A stretch of 64,000 nt of DNA from Croceicoccus gelatinilyticus (GTDB taxonomy: Bacteria; Pseudomonadota; Alphaproteobacteria; Sphingomonadales; Sphingomonadaceae): contig NZ_JAHCBF010000001.1 of NCBI RefSeq assembly GCF_018398395.1, positions 248,001 through 312,000 on the forward strand, in the 5' to 3' direction. Shown in pieces: positions 35,101 to 43,553 of this stretch; position 1 is the stretch's first letter; each line of letters starts with the position of its first letter. Position numbers and translations under genes: made by a program. The notes below the pieces were generated by a model that saw only the letters and a program-made list of their open reading frames with translations, was not told where the DNA came from and made no database searches.

Positions 35101-35822
35101 GAAAGCTCGATCCGGTCCATGCCGGATAGCGATCCGTCAGGCGCGAAACGGCGCTCCGCGATTGAACTGGTGCCGTCCTTGCCGATCATAACCACCGTGC
35201 TGCACCGCGTGCCGTAATCGGGATCGTGGATGAACACCGGTGCTTCCTCGCTCTCGGCCTCTGCCGCCGGACCGCTCTTGGCGAGCATGGCGAAAAATGC
35301 ATCCTCGTCCGGCGGACCGTCGTCGAGCACGCCGCGCATGTCGCCGACCAGCCGGTCCACCTTGGGCCAAGGATCAGCAAAAGCCCCGTTCGAGAGTCCG
35401 TAAAAACCGCCCGTGTCCATCTCGTGCGGCTCGCTCATCGTTCGGTTGTCGACGATCCAGCCTTTCGGTCCGTCGATCAGGATCAGGCTCAAACCGTTAT
35501 AGTCCGCCAGTCGGTCAAAACGGTCTTCGACACGGTGCCAGTCGCCGGTCAGCCAGTCTGTAACCAAGGCCCCGCGCGACGGTGCATCGGCGCGAAAGTT
35601 CACCGGATCGCGAAAATTGGTAATGAGCGCCAGCCGCCCGGCCTCTTCCGAAACGCCAAGCCACGTTCCACCCGAACGCAAGTCGCGCCCAGCGATGATC
35701 CCGCTGCCATCGTCCCATCGGGCGAGGCCCGCCGTTGGTCTTTCGTGAAATTCGTCGCGGTTTGCGATGACAACCAGCGGCCAGTCGGGACCACAATGCC
35801 ACGCAGCGACGGCGATGCACAT
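35088..35822 (-). CDS. NRDE (TANGO2-like) family protein
   Basis: 244 residues. It begins MCIAVAAW with an N-terminal Cys2 and has the family motif VIANRDEFHERPT, then GGTWLGVSEEAGRLALITNFRD. The family has an Ntn-hydrolase-like design; TANGO2 homologs are implicated in haem or lipid trafficking, but bacterial function is not settled. Its ATG shares one base with the radC stop (TGATG), so the two are coupled. Confidence 0.9.
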   Translation of the reverse strand: MCIAVAAWHCGPDWPLVVIANRDEFHERPTAGLARWDDGSGIIAGRDLRSGGTWLGVSEEAGRLALITNFRDPVNFRADAPSRGALVTDWLTGDWHRVEDRFDRLADYNGLSLILIDGPKGWIVDNRTMSEPHEMDTGGFYGLSNGAFADPWPKVDRLVGDMRGVLDDGPPDEDAFFAMLAKSGPAAEAESEEAPVFIHDPDYGTRCSTVVMIGKDGTSSIAERRFAPDGSLSGMDRIELSYRG

Positions 35823-36532
35823 CAGATCAGGCCCTTCGACCGCAGCGAGACATGGCCCGAGCGTCCGATGATGACATGATCGTGCACGGTGATGTTGAGC
35901 AGGCGTCCTGCCTCGGCAATGCGGTTGGTGATCTGGATGTCGGCGCGGCTGGGTTCGGGGTTTCCGCTGGGGTGGTTGTGGACGAGGATCATTGCTGCTG
36001 CGCCCAGTTCCATCGCCCTGCGGATAACCTCGCGCGGGTGGATCGATGCCTCGTCCAGGGAACCGTCGCCGATATGCTCGTCCTGGATCAGCCTGTTCTG
36101 CGCATTAAGATAGAGCACCCGCACGCGCTCGACCGTCAGATGCGCCATGTCGATGGTGAGATAGTCGATCAGCGCCTGCCAAGACCCCAGTACCGGCTTG
36201 TCCTGCACTTCGGCGCGGGCAAGGCGGCGGGCGGCGATCGAGACGATCTTCAATGCCGCCGCACTCGTTTCGCCCATGCCGGGGTGCGTTTCCAGCGCCT
36301 TGCGATCGGCATTGAAGACGCCAGCCAGTCCGCCGAAGCGCTGGATGAGTGTGCGGGCCAGCGGCTTGACGTCGCGGCGGGGAATCGCGGTCATCAAGAG
36401 GTATTCCACGATCTCGTGATCACCCAGCGCGTCCGCCCCGCCGTCGAGCATCCGCGCACGAAGACGGGCGCGGTGGCCCTTCGGATCGTGCCCCTCTGCC
36501 TTTTTCCCGGGCACTGCGGGCACCTCGTTCAT
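35822..36532 (-). CDS. radC: RadC family JAB-domain protein
   Basis: 236 residues from ATG 36532. N-terminal helix-hairpin-helix region (VFNADRKALETHPGMGETSAAAL) and a C-terminal JAB/MPN domain with metal site HNHPSGNPEPSRAD and the distal Glu. Despite its name, RadC's biochemical role is not proven. A GTG at 36559 with GAGGAG 9 bp upstream is an alternative start adding 9 residues. A GTTC-N7-GTTC element overlaps the ATG. Coupled to the NRDE gene by TGATG; divergent from ydbH. Confidence 0.9.
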   Translation of the reverse strand: MNEVPAVPGKKAEGHDPKGHRARLRARMLDGGADALGDHEIVEYLLMTAIPRRDVKPLARTLIQRFGGLAGVFNADRKALETHPGMGETSAAALKIVSIAARRLARAEVQDKPVLGSWQALIDYLTIDMAHLTVERVRVLYLNAQNRLIQDEHIGDGSLDEASIHPREVIRRAMELGAAAMILVHNHPSGNPEPSRADIQITNRIAEAGRLLNITVHDHVIIGRSGHVSLRSKGLI

Positions 36533-36541
36533 CGGCAGTTC
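36527..36541 (-). promoter_or_regulatory. Possible LexA box at the radC start
   Basis: GTTCATCGGCAGTTC (plus strand) is an exact GTTC-N7-GTTC, but it lies on the radC ATG codon. About two chance matches are expected in a window of this size, so support is weak. Confidence 0.2.
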
Positions 36542-36696
36542 GTCCTGCCTGCTGTTCACTGCGACCTGCTCCTCGCCGGGACCCCCCGACGTAAAATTGC
36601 GTTTCGAACCATTGCCTTTGCCTCGCAGCCCGCGCAAGTTCCGCCCGCCTGCGAACCGTGGATCGATTATCCGGTCGCGGCCTACTAGAAAGAAGC

Positions 36697-39600
36697 ATGA
36701 ACGAACCCGCCGACATCGATGAAGAGCCCACGCTGCCGCCCCGGCGGCGCAAGCGGCTCGCCAGGGTCGCGCTGGGCGGAGTGGCTGCGTTGGCGCTTGT
36801 CGTTGGCGGGGTGTGGACCGCGCGCAAGGATATCGCGGACGGTCTGATCGCCGATACGCTGGAAAGTTACGACCTTCCCGCGACTTACGACATCGCGTCG
36901 ATCGGGCCGTCGATACAGGTGATCGAGAATGTCGTGATCGGCGATCCGGCCAATCCCGACATGACGATAGAGCGGGCGGAGATCACGATACGCTATCGCT
37001 TCGGCTCGCCTGAAATCGCCTCGGTCCGGCTGGTGAAGCCGCGCCTTTATGGCAAGCTGGTCGACGGACAGATGAGCTTCGGCGCGCTCGACCGCGTCAT
37101 CTATACCGGCCCTTCGGACGAGCCGTTCCAGCTTCCCGACATGCGTGTCACGATCGACGACGGGCGGGCGCTGCTGGGTTCGGAATACGGCAATGTCGGG
37201 GTGAAGCTGGCAGGGTCCGGCCCCTTGCGCGGCGGTTTCACCGGCGTCGTCGGCGCGGTTGCGCCCAGCCTTTCGGACGGCGATTGCATGGTCAGTGACG
37301 CGACGCTTTACGGCACGATCGCGATCACCCGCGAGAAGCCGCGCTTCGAAGGCCCGCTGCGTATTTCCGGCGTGGAGTGCGAGGATACCGATTTCTCGTT
37401 GGGTCAGGCGATGCTGGCGCTCGACCTCACCGGCACGCAGCAGTTCGACGGGTTCGACGGCAAGGCCGACGTGCTGAGCGGCAGGATGGCCGCTGGCGGA
37501 CAGTCGGTCGGCAGCATCGCGGGCGAGATCGCGATCGCCATGAACGAAAGCGGGCTGACCAGCGACCTCGACCTCACCGCCGCTGATGCGCGGCTGGCCG
37601 GCGCGGACATGACGCGATTCGGTGTCGAGGGCACCGTGCGGGCGCGTGACGGGTTCGCCAATGTCGCTTTCGACGGCAGCTTCAGGGGAGCGGGATTGCG
37701 GCCGGGGCAGGGGCTCGACGGTCAGCTTGCCGGATACCAGCAGGTGGCCGAGGGCACGCTCGGCGCACCGCTTCTGGCCAAGCTGCGCAACGCGCTGGCC
37801 AGCGAAGGGCGGCGCAGCACGTTCGACGGCGATATCCAGGCGCGTATCGGGCCAGAGAATCGCACCGTGATCGTGCCCAATGCGGCATGGCGCGGGCAAA
37901 GCGGTGAGACGCTGCTCTCGATTTCTCGCGGCCAGCTTTCGATGACCGAAGCGGGACAGGCGCGATTCGCAGGCGCCTTCGAAAGCGGCGGGCGAGGTTT
38001 GCCGCGAATTTCGGGCCGGATGGAGCAGGGCGGTCGCGGTGACCTCACGATGCAGCTTTCGATGGCCGAATATGCCGCTGACGATGCAAAGCTTGCGATC
38101 CCCGCGCTGGAGATCAGGCAGAACGCTTCGGGCTTCCTGCAATTGTCGGGCACGGTCGAGGCATCGGGTGCGATCCCGGGCGGTCGGGTCGAGGCGCTGG
38201 AACTGCCGGTCAGCGGCGGATGGAAGCCCGATGGCGGTCTCGCGCTTTGGCCCGGCTGCATCACGCCGCGTTTCGCACGCCTCGAACTGGCGAGCCTGAC
38301 GCTGCAGGACCAGTCGCTCATGCTCTGCTCGCCCGAGAATAGCGCCATCCTGCGCAGCGATTCGGCAGGGACGCGCTTTGCAGCCGGCGTTCCCTCGCTC
38401 GACCTTGCCGGCATGCTGGGCGACACGCCTGCAACGATTCGCGGCGGTCCGGTGAGGCTCGGCATTCCCGGCAAGCTCGTCGCGCATGATCTCGATATCG
38501 CGCTTGGCCCTGACGAGAGCGCAACCCGCTTCCGGTTGAGCGAACTGACCGCCGATATCGGAGATGAGATCGCGGGTACGTTTGCCGATGCCGAGTTCCG
38601 GCTCGCCGATGTCCCGCTCGATATCACGCAGGCATCGGGCAATTGGGCATGGCGCGATGATTCGCTGATCGTCGAGAACGGCGCGCTGCGCGTGACCGAC
38701 CGGCAGGCCGATGCACGGTTCCAGCCGATGATCGCGCGCGATGCCGAACTGGTCTTTGCCGACAACACGATCCTTGCAGAGGCGCTGCTGCGCGAGGAAA
38801 CGACCGACCGCGCCATCGTGGACGTCGATATCGTCCATGCGCTCGGCACCGGAACCGGGCACGCAGACCTTAGCGTCGACGGCATTACTTTTGACGACGG
38901 CTTGCAGCCCGACACCGTCACCCGCCTTGCGCTGGGCACGATCGCCAATGCTTATGGCACGGTGACCGGCACGGGCCGGATCGACTGGAACGAGGCGGGC
39001 GTGACCTCTACGGGCTCGTTCTCGACCGATTCGCTCGACTTTGCCGCAGCTTTCGGGCCGGTGCGCGGACTTTCGGGAACGGTCGAATTCACCGATCTCC
39101 TCGCGCTGGAGACCGCGCCGAATCAGCGGGTCATGATCGCCGAAGTGAACCCGGGCATCGTGGCGGAAAACGGCGTTGTCGAATTCGCGATCGAGCCGGA
39201 CCTCGCGCTCCAGCTCAACGGCGCGACATTCCCGTTCCTTGGCGGCACCCTCATGATGCGGCCCACGCGCATGAATCTCGGCATGACCGAGGTACGCAGC
39301 TACGTCTTCGAGATCGAGGGCCTGGATGCGGCCCGTTTCGTCGAGAGGATGGAACTGGCGAACCTGTCGGCTACTGGCACCTTTGACGGCACGATCCCGC
39401 TCATCTTCGACGAGAACGGTGGGCGTATTGAAGGGGGCGTGCTGACGTCGCGCCCGCCGGGCGGCAATGTCTCCTACGTCGGCGCGCTGACTTACGAGGA
39501 TATCAACCCGATCGCCAACTTCGCTTTCGATGCGCTCAAGTCGCTCGACTACACGGCGATGCGGATCGGTCTCGACGGGAATCTCGATGGCGAGATCGTG

Positions 39601-39897
39601 ACCCGTGTGAAGATCGACGGCGTCAGCCAGGGCGAGGGCGCGAAGAAAAACATCATCACCCGGCGCCTTGCGTCGCTGCCGATACGTTTCGACGTGAACG
39701 TGCGCGCGCCATTCTATCAGCTCCTGTCCAGCTTCAAGTCGCTCTACGACCCGGCCTCGGTACGCGATCCGCGCGAACTGGGCCTGATCGACGTCAGCGG
39801 CAATTCGCTCGTCCCTTCGGGCGAAGCTGTGCTGGGCGAGGATATCACCCCGGTTGAAGAAGACATTCAGCCTCCGGAAAGCGAGAGAATGCAATGA
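36697..39897 (+). CDS. ydbH: YdbH family intermembrane phospholipid transport protein
   Basis: 1066 residues. A cytoplasmic N-terminus (PPRRRKR), one membrane anchor (~residues 25-45, VALGGVAALALVVGGVW) and a very long periplasmic beta-rich region. The C-terminal portion (GMTEVRSYVFEIEGLDAARF to AFDALKSLDYTAM) matches the YdbH/dicarboxylate-transport C-terminal domain. In E. coli YdbH forms a lipid bridge between membranes with lipoprotein YnbE and is assisted by YdbL; all three genes are here in the same order. ATG 36697 is preceded by GAAAGAAG. The stop overlaps ynbE by 4 bp. Confidence 0.88.
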   Translation: MNEPADIDEEPTLPPRRRKRLARVALGGVAALALVVGGVWTARKDIADGLIADTLESYDLPATYDIASIGPSIQVIENVVIGDPANPDMTIERAEITIRYRFGSPEIASVRLVKPRLYGKLVDGQMSFGALDRVIYTGPSDEPFQLPDMRVTIDDGRALLGSEYGNVGVKLAGSGPLRGGFTGVVGAVAPSLSDGDCMVSDATLYGTIAITREKPRFEGPLRISGVECEDTDFSLGQAMLALDLTGTQQFDGFDGKADVLSGRMAAGGQSVGSIAGEIAIAMNESGLTSDLDLTAADARLAGADMTRFGVEGTVRARDGFANVAFDGSFRGAGLRPGQGLDGQLAGYQQVAEGTLGAPLLAKLRNALASEGRRSTFDGDIQARIGPENRTVIVPNAAWRGQSGETLLSISRGQLSMTEAGQARFAGAFESGGRGLPRISGRMEQGGRGDLTMQLSMAEYAADDAKLAIPALEIRQNASGFLQLSGTVEASGAIPGGRVEALELPVSGGWKPDGGLALWPGCITPRFARLELASLTLQDQSLMLCSPENSAILRSDSAGTRFAAGVPSLDLAGMLGDTPATIRGGPVRLGIPGKLVAHDLDIALGPDESATRFRLSELTADIGDEIAGTFADAEFRLADVPLDITQASGNWAWRDDSLIVENGALRVTDRQADARFQPMIARDAELVFADNTILAEALLREETTDRAIVDVDIVHALGTGTGHADLSVDGITFDDGLQPDTVTRLALGTIANAYGTVTGTGRIDWNEAGVTSTGSFSTDSLDFAAAFGPVRGLSGTVEFTDLLALETAPNQRVMIAEVNPGIVAENGVVEFAIEPDLALQLNGATFPFLGGTLMMRPTRMNLGMTEVRSYVFEIEGLDAARFVERMELANLSATGTFDGTIPLIFDENGGRIEGGVLTSRPPGGNVSYVGALTYEDINPIANFAFDALKSLDYTAMRIGLDGNLDGEIVTRVKIDGVSQGEGAKKNIITRRLASLPIRFDVNVRAPFYQLLSSFKSLYDPASVRDPRELGLIDVSGNSLVPSGEAVLGEDITPVEEDIQPPESERMQ

Positions 39898-40172
39898 GTG
39901 GAGCACGATGGAAGGCTCGATTGACGCCGGCTGCCGCCGGTGCGAACACGGCCCCGATGGAAATCCAAAGGGGCATCGCGCCGGGCTGGCAACGCCTGAT
40001 CGCCTGCGGCACGATGGCCGCGGGCCTTTCGGCGTTGGGGGCCTGCGTGAACGTGAATGCCCCGGCAGAGCCGATCGTGATCGAGCTCAACGTGAACATC
40101 AAACAGGAAGTGCTCTACCGCCTCGTGGATTCCGCGGAAGAGAACATCGAGGAAAACCCGGAGATTTTCTGA
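39894..40172 (+). CDS. ynbE: YnbE-like outer membrane lipoprotein
   Basis: Up to 92 residues. A lipobox LGAC (after GTMAAGLSA) is followed by VNVNAPAEPIVIELNVNIKQEVL, the YnbE core that pairs with YdbH at the outer membrane. Two starts are possible: ATG 39894, overlapping the ydbH stop (ATGA) but giving a 30-residue hydrophilic lead before the signal core, or ATG 39957, giving a normal lipoprotein signal but no ribosome site. Coupling favours the first; protein features favour the second. The stop shares a base with ydbL (TGATG). Confidence 0.85.
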   Translation: MSGARWKARLTPAAAGANTAPMEIQRGIAPGWQRLIACGTMAAGLSALGACVNVNAPAEPIVIELNVNIKQEVLYRLVDSAEENIEENPEIF

Positions 40173-40579
40173 TGGCCGCAACCGGCAAGACCATTCGCAA
40201 TATCGCTACCGCGCTGCTTGCTGCAGGCGCGCTGGCGACTTTCGCAACGCCTGCATTCGCGCAGCGCGACCCGGCCTATGCCGCCGCACGCGCCAATGGC
40301 ACGATCGGCGAGAAGATGGACGGCTACCTCGGCTTCGTCGGCAGCCCGTCGGGCGATCTGAAAAAGCTGGTCGACGATCTCAACATCCGCCGCAAGGCGA
40401 GCTACGCCGACCGCGCGCGTTCGCAGGGCGTCACGATCGAGGAATTCGCCTTTACGCAGGGCTGCCTCCTGATCGCGCGCACCGTTGCCGGAGAGAAGTA
40501 TCAGGCCCCCGACGGCAGCTGGCAGACCCGCGGCAGCGGTCCGGCCCGCGTCGACCCGCGCTGCCCCGCCGCGGGCTGA
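40172..40579 (+). CDS. ydbL: YdbL family periplasmic protein (DUF1318)
   Basis: 135 residues with a signal peptide (NIATALLAAGALATFATPAFA) and a helical mature part: ARANGTIGEKMDGYLGFV, LKKLVDDLNIRRKASYADRA, QGVTIEEFAFTQGCLLIARTVAGEKY. This is the YdbL/DUF1318 pattern (hydrolysis-like tail modified here by a Gly/Pro/Arg C-terminus). In E. coli YdbL modulates the YdbH-YnbE interaction. A terminator follows at 40636. Confidence 0.85.
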   Translation: MAATGKTIRNIATALLAAGALATFATPAFAQRDPAYAAARANGTIGEKMDGYLGFVGSPSGDLKKLVDDLNIRRKASYADRARSQGVTIEEFAFTQGCLLIARTVAGEKYQAPDGSWQTRGSGPARVDPRCPAAG

Positions 40580-40635
40580 TTCGCACGGGGGTTTTGCGAC
40601 CCTCGTTTCCGACCAATTTACGTCAACGCCTGAGA

Positions 40636-40656
40636 GGGCAGATTCCTGCCCGTTTT
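40636..40656 (+). terminator. Terminator of the ydbH-ynbE-ydbL operon
   Basis: GGGCAG-ATTC-CTGCCC followed by GTTTT; a second small hairpin TTTTGC/GCAAAA (40653-40670) overlaps it. It separates this operon from the ATP synthase genes. Confidence 0.65.
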
Positions 40657-40697
40657 GCAGTGCCGCAAAATAGCTGGAATACGACCATTGGGCCATG

Positions 40698-40726
40698 TTG
40701 ACTTGAGGAGACCCCTTTCCTAAAGG
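40698..40726 (+). promoter_or_regulatory. Putative promoter of the F0 ATP synthase operon
   Basis: TTGACT, 17 bp, TAAAGG, about 60 bp upstream of the atpI ATG. The -10 resembles the one proposed for tRNA-Ala (TAAAGA). Confidence 0.6.
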
Positions 40727-40787
40727 GTCCGCGCCCTCGACGGGCAGCTTGTCGTGCTTGCCGGGCCTTTCAACGGGAGGAACCAGC

Positions 40788-41105
40788 ATGAACGATGATC
40801 AGTCCGATCGGGAACCCATTGGTGAGGATGCTCGCATCGATTCGCTCGAAGCCCGGCTCAAGGCCGCGCGAGAGCGGGAAGATACGCGCATCAAGTCGCA
40901 GGTACAGGCTCCCGACGCGAATTATCGCCTGGGGTCCAAGGTGCTGGCGGAACTCATCGGTGGTCTCGCAGGTGGCGCGCTGATCGGTTGGGTTATCGAC
41001 CGGTTTGCTGGCACGTCGCCCTGGGGTCTGTTGGTGATGCTGTTCCTCGGAATGGTCGTTGCTTTCAGGAACATTATACGAATTTCGAACCGGCGCCCCG
41101 ACTGA
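40788..41105 (+). CDS. atpI: AtpI/AtpZ family F0 assembly protein
   Basis: 105 residues: acidic, coiled N-terminus (DARIDSLEARLKAAREREDTR) and two membrane helices (LAELIGGLAGGALIGWVID; PWGLLVMLFLGMVVAFRNI). It matches the ATP synthase gene 1 family, which helps c-ring assembly or ion handling. GGGAGG is 7 bp before the ATG. First gene of the F0 operon. Confidence 0.9.
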   Translation: MNDDQSDREPIGEDARIDSLEARLKAAREREDTRIKSQVQAPDANYRLGSKVLAELIGGLAGGALIGWVIDRFAGTSPWGLLVMLFLGMVVAFRNIIRISNRRPD

Positions 41106-41151
41106 CAGTCAGTAAGGGCGCTGTCGTTCATAAGGCGACAGGGAAACACGC

Positions 41152-41937
41152 GTGGCAACCGAAGCCAAAGTCGACCCGATGCATCAGTTCACGATCCAGC
41201 CGATGTTCGGTACGGATCAGCTGGAACTGCTGGGCTATAATATCGCCATCACCAATTCGACGGTGTGGATGGCGATCTCGGCGATCGCGCTGTGGGTCTT
41301 CGTGGCCGGCGGCATGAAGCGTCAGCTGGTGCCCGGCCGCTGGCAGATGGCGGTGGAAAGTTTCACCGGCCTGATCGACGACATGCTGGAAGCGAACATC
41401 GGCAAGAACGGGCGCAAATACGTGCCCTATATCTTCTCGCTGTTCATGTTCATCCTGTTCGGCAACGTGCTGGGCCTGCTGCCGCTGGGCGTCATCGGTC
41501 TTCACCCGTTCACCTTCACCAGCCACTTCACCGTGACCGGCATTCTCGCGATCATCTCGTTCGGCATCGTGCTGATCGTCGGCTTCGCGAAGCACAAGCT
41601 GCACTTCTTCTCGCTCTTCGTGCCGCACGGCACGCCCGTTCCGATGATCCCGATCATCTTCGTGGTCGAGATGATCAGCTTCATGGTCCGCCCCTTCAGC
41701 CTTGGCCTGCGTCTTTTCGTCGCGATGATGGCCGGGCACGTCCTGCTGGAAGTGCTGTCGAGCTTCGTGATCGGCTCCAGCAACGCAGGCATGCAGTATT
41801 TCGCGATCGCCGGTATCCCGAGCTTCCTGCTCATGGTCGGTATCTGCGCGCTCGAAATCCTGGTCGCGGGCATTCAGGCCTACGTCTTCGCTTTGCTTAC
41901 CAGCGTCTATCTCAACGACGCTGAAAACCTTCACTGA
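41152..41937 (+). CDS. atpB: ATP synthase F0 subunit a
   Basis: 261 residues with several membrane helices; forms the proton half-channels against the c-ring. The essential Arg is in RPFSLGLRLFVAMMAGH and the final helix contains LEILVAGIQAYVFALLTSVYL. The start is GTG at 41152 with AGGGAA upstream; no ATG gives the full N-terminus (ATEAKVDPMHQFTIQPMF). Confidence 0.96.
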   Translation: MATEAKVDPMHQFTIQPMFGTDQLELLGYNIAITNSTVWMAISAIALWVFVAGGMKRQLVPGRWQMAVESFTGLIDDMLEANIGKNGRKYVPYIFSLFMFILFGNVLGLLPLGVIGLHPFTFTSHFTVTGILAIISFGIVLIVGFAKHKLHFFSLFVPHGTPVPMIPIIFVVEMISFMVRPFSLGLRLFVAMMAGHVLLEVLSSFVIGSSNAGMQYFAIAGIPSFLLMVGICALEILVAGIQAYVFALLTSVYLNDAENLH

Positions 41938-41976
41938 TCTGTTCAACACGACAAGTTTTCCAAAGGAGTTTTTACA

Positions 41977-42204
41977 ATGGACGCAGAAGCCGCAAAGCTG
42001 CTCGGTGCCGGTCTCGCCGCTCTCGGTGCGGGCCTCGCCTCGCTCGGCGTTGGTAACGTTTTCGCCAAGTTCCTCGAAGGCGCGCTCCGTAATCCGGGTG
42101 CTGCCGACGGCCAGCAGGGCCGCCTGTTCATCGGCTTCGCCGCTGCTGAACTTCTCGGCCTGCTCTCGTTCGTCGTCGCGATGATCCTGATCTTCGTCGC
42201 CTGA
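41977..42204 (+). CDS. atpE: ATP synthase F0 subunit c
   Basis: 75-residue hairpin proteolipid. Helix 1 is Gly/Ala-rich (LLGAGLAALGAGLASLGVG), the polar loop contains RNP (38-40), and helix 2 carries the proton-binding Glu58 in FIGFAAAELLGLLSF. AAAGGAG precedes the ATG, one of the strongest ribosome sites in the operon, and a large stem-loop follows at 42216; both fit the need for many c copies per complex. Confidence 0.97.
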   Translation: MDAEAAKLLGAGLAALGAGLASLGVGNVFAKFLEGALRNPGAADGQQGRLFIGFAAAELLGLLSFVVAMILIFVA

Positions 42205-42215
42205 TCGAACGTTTT

Positions 42216-42256
42216 CCTTTCCCGGTCCGTCCGATTGGCGGGCGGGCCGGAAAAGG
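42216..42256 (+). other. Long stem-loop between atpE and atpF'
   Basis: Two 18-nt arms (42216-42233 and 42239-42256) pair with one mismatch and two G-U pairs around a 5-nt loop. There is no T-run after it, so it more likely protects the upstream mRNA end or causes partial termination or processing, raising atpE relative to downstream genes. Confidence 0.65.
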
Positions 42257-42306
42257 GATACCTTAGAATTTTAGCTGCTTGATCCCGTAACAGGACGCCA
42301 TTTGCG

Positions 42307-42792
42307 ATGCCTCAGATAGAACAGTTGGCCGCGACCTACTCCAGTCAGATCTTCTGGCTGCTGCTGATCTTCGGTCTGGTCTTCTTCGTCATCGGCAAGG
42401 GCATGGTCCCCAAGGTGATGGACACCGTCTCCTTGCGTGACAAGCAGATCTCGGACGACCTCGCCGCTGCCGAAGCTGCCCGTAACAAGGCCGATGCGGA
42501 AGAAGCCGCTTGGCGTGAGCGTGAAAACGCAAACCGCGCAGAGGCCCAGGCCCTTGTCGCCAAGGCCAAGGCCGAGGCTGCTGCCAGCACCGAAAAGAAG
42601 CTGGCTGCCGCGCAGACCGGCATCGACGCCAAGTTGGCCGAAGCTGAAGCCCGCATCGCCGATGCCCGTGCTTCGGCTGCCGCCGAGATCGAGGAAGTGG
42701 CCAGCGAGGCTGCTGCCGACATCGTGAAGCGTCTTGCCGGTATCGAGGTCTCTGCCGCCGAGGCCCGTCCCGCCGTGAAGGAGGCGATGTGA
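42307..42792 (+). CDS. atpF': ATP synthase F0 subunit b'
   Basis: 161 residues; one N-terminal membrane helix (SSQIFWLLLIFGLVFFVIGKG) then a long charged coiled coil (~50-150, Ala/Glu/Lys). Together with subunit b it makes the heterodimeric peripheral stalk found in alphaproteobacteria and phototrophs. The stop overlaps the b gene start. Confidence 0.92.
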   Translation: MPQIEQLAATYSSQIFWLLLIFGLVFFVIGKGMVPKVMDTVSLRDKQISDDLAAAEAARNKADAEEAAWRERENANRAEAQALVAKAKAEAAASTEKKLAAAQTGIDAKLAEAEARIADARASAAAEIEEVASEAAADIVKRLAGIEVSAAEARPAVKEAM

Positions 42793-43397
42793 TGAGCACA
42801 CTGACCGTCGTTCTTGCCGCGGATGGTTCGGCCATGGTCGAGGAAAACCTCGAACACGCCGCTGAACTGCAGGGCATGGAAGAAGCTGGCCACGCCGGTA
42901 CCGAACACGCCGAACCGGTTGCGTTCGGTTTCATCGGTCCCTTCGCGTGGGTCAGCCTCGCGATGCTGTGCTTCATCGCTATCCTTCTGTGGAAGGGCGT
43001 GCCGAAGCTGATCGCAGGCGGGCTCGACAAGAAGATCGCCGAGATCAAGTCGCAGCTCGACGAAGCCAAGGCCCTTCGTGCCGAGGCTGAGGCGCTCCGC
43101 AAGGAATATGCCGACAAGATCGCCAACGCCGAAAAGGACGCGGCGTCGATGCTGGAGCATGCCAAGCACGAGGCCGACAACATCGTCGCCAAGGCTGAAA
43201 GCGACAGCACTGCAATGGTTGCCCGCCGTCAGAAGATGGCCGAGGAAAAGATTGCAGGTGCCGAACGCGCCGCGATCGACGAACTGCGCGCCAAGGCAGC
43301 ACGCGCTTCGGCAGCAGGTGCCGCCGCGATCATTGCGCAAAAGCACGACTCGGGTGCGGACAGCGCGCTCGTGGATCAGACGATCGCCAGCCTTTGA
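42792..43397 (+). CDS. atpF: ATP synthase F0 subunit b
   Basis: 201 residues. A variable acidic N-terminus, one membrane helix (FAWVSLAMLCFIAILLW) and a long coiled coil (SQLDEAKALRAEAEALRKEYADKI onward). The ATG at 42792 shares a base with the atpF' stop (TGATG); a GTG one codon earlier (42789) is equally coupled. Last gene of the F0 operon; a strong terminator follows. F1 genes are not in the window, as expected for the split alphaproteobacterial arrangement. Confidence 0.93.
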   Translation: MSTLTVVLAADGSAMVEENLEHAAELQGMEEAGHAGTEHAEPVAFGFIGPFAWVSLAMLCFIAILLWKGVPKLIAGGLDKKIAEIKSQLDEAKALRAEAEALRKEYADKIANAEKDAASMLEHAKHEADNIVAKAESDSTAMVARRQKMAEEKIAGAERAAIDELRAKAARASAAGAAAIIAQKHDSGADSALVDQTIASL

Positions 43398-43420
43398 TCA
43401 GCGATCATTGGCAGAAAACA

Positions 43421-43448
43421 GGCGGGCCTTCGGGTCCGCCTTTTTTTT
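43421..43448 (+). terminator. Terminator of the F0 operon
   Basis: GGCGGGCC-TTCG-GGTCCGCC (one G-U pair) followed by eight T. Confidence 0.95.
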
Positions 43449-43553
43449 GCTCGACGCAATTTATCCGCTAGGCGGTGAATCGACATTTTGAGCAGAGGTT
43501 GATAAGCCCTCGGATGCGGGGGACGCAGCCTCTGCGCCAATGGGGTCGGTAAC

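Noticed and set aside
36685-39906. A 1073-codon open frame antisense to ydbH
   Set aside because: It mirrors a real gene with clear domains and coupling. Long antisense frames are expected from third-position GC bias; it has no ribosome site or recognisable protein features.
42307-43397. Possible duplication or frameshift between the two adjacent b-type subunits
   Set aside because: Having separate b and b' genes is the normal alphaproteobacterial arrangement, and each has its own membrane helix and coiled coil.
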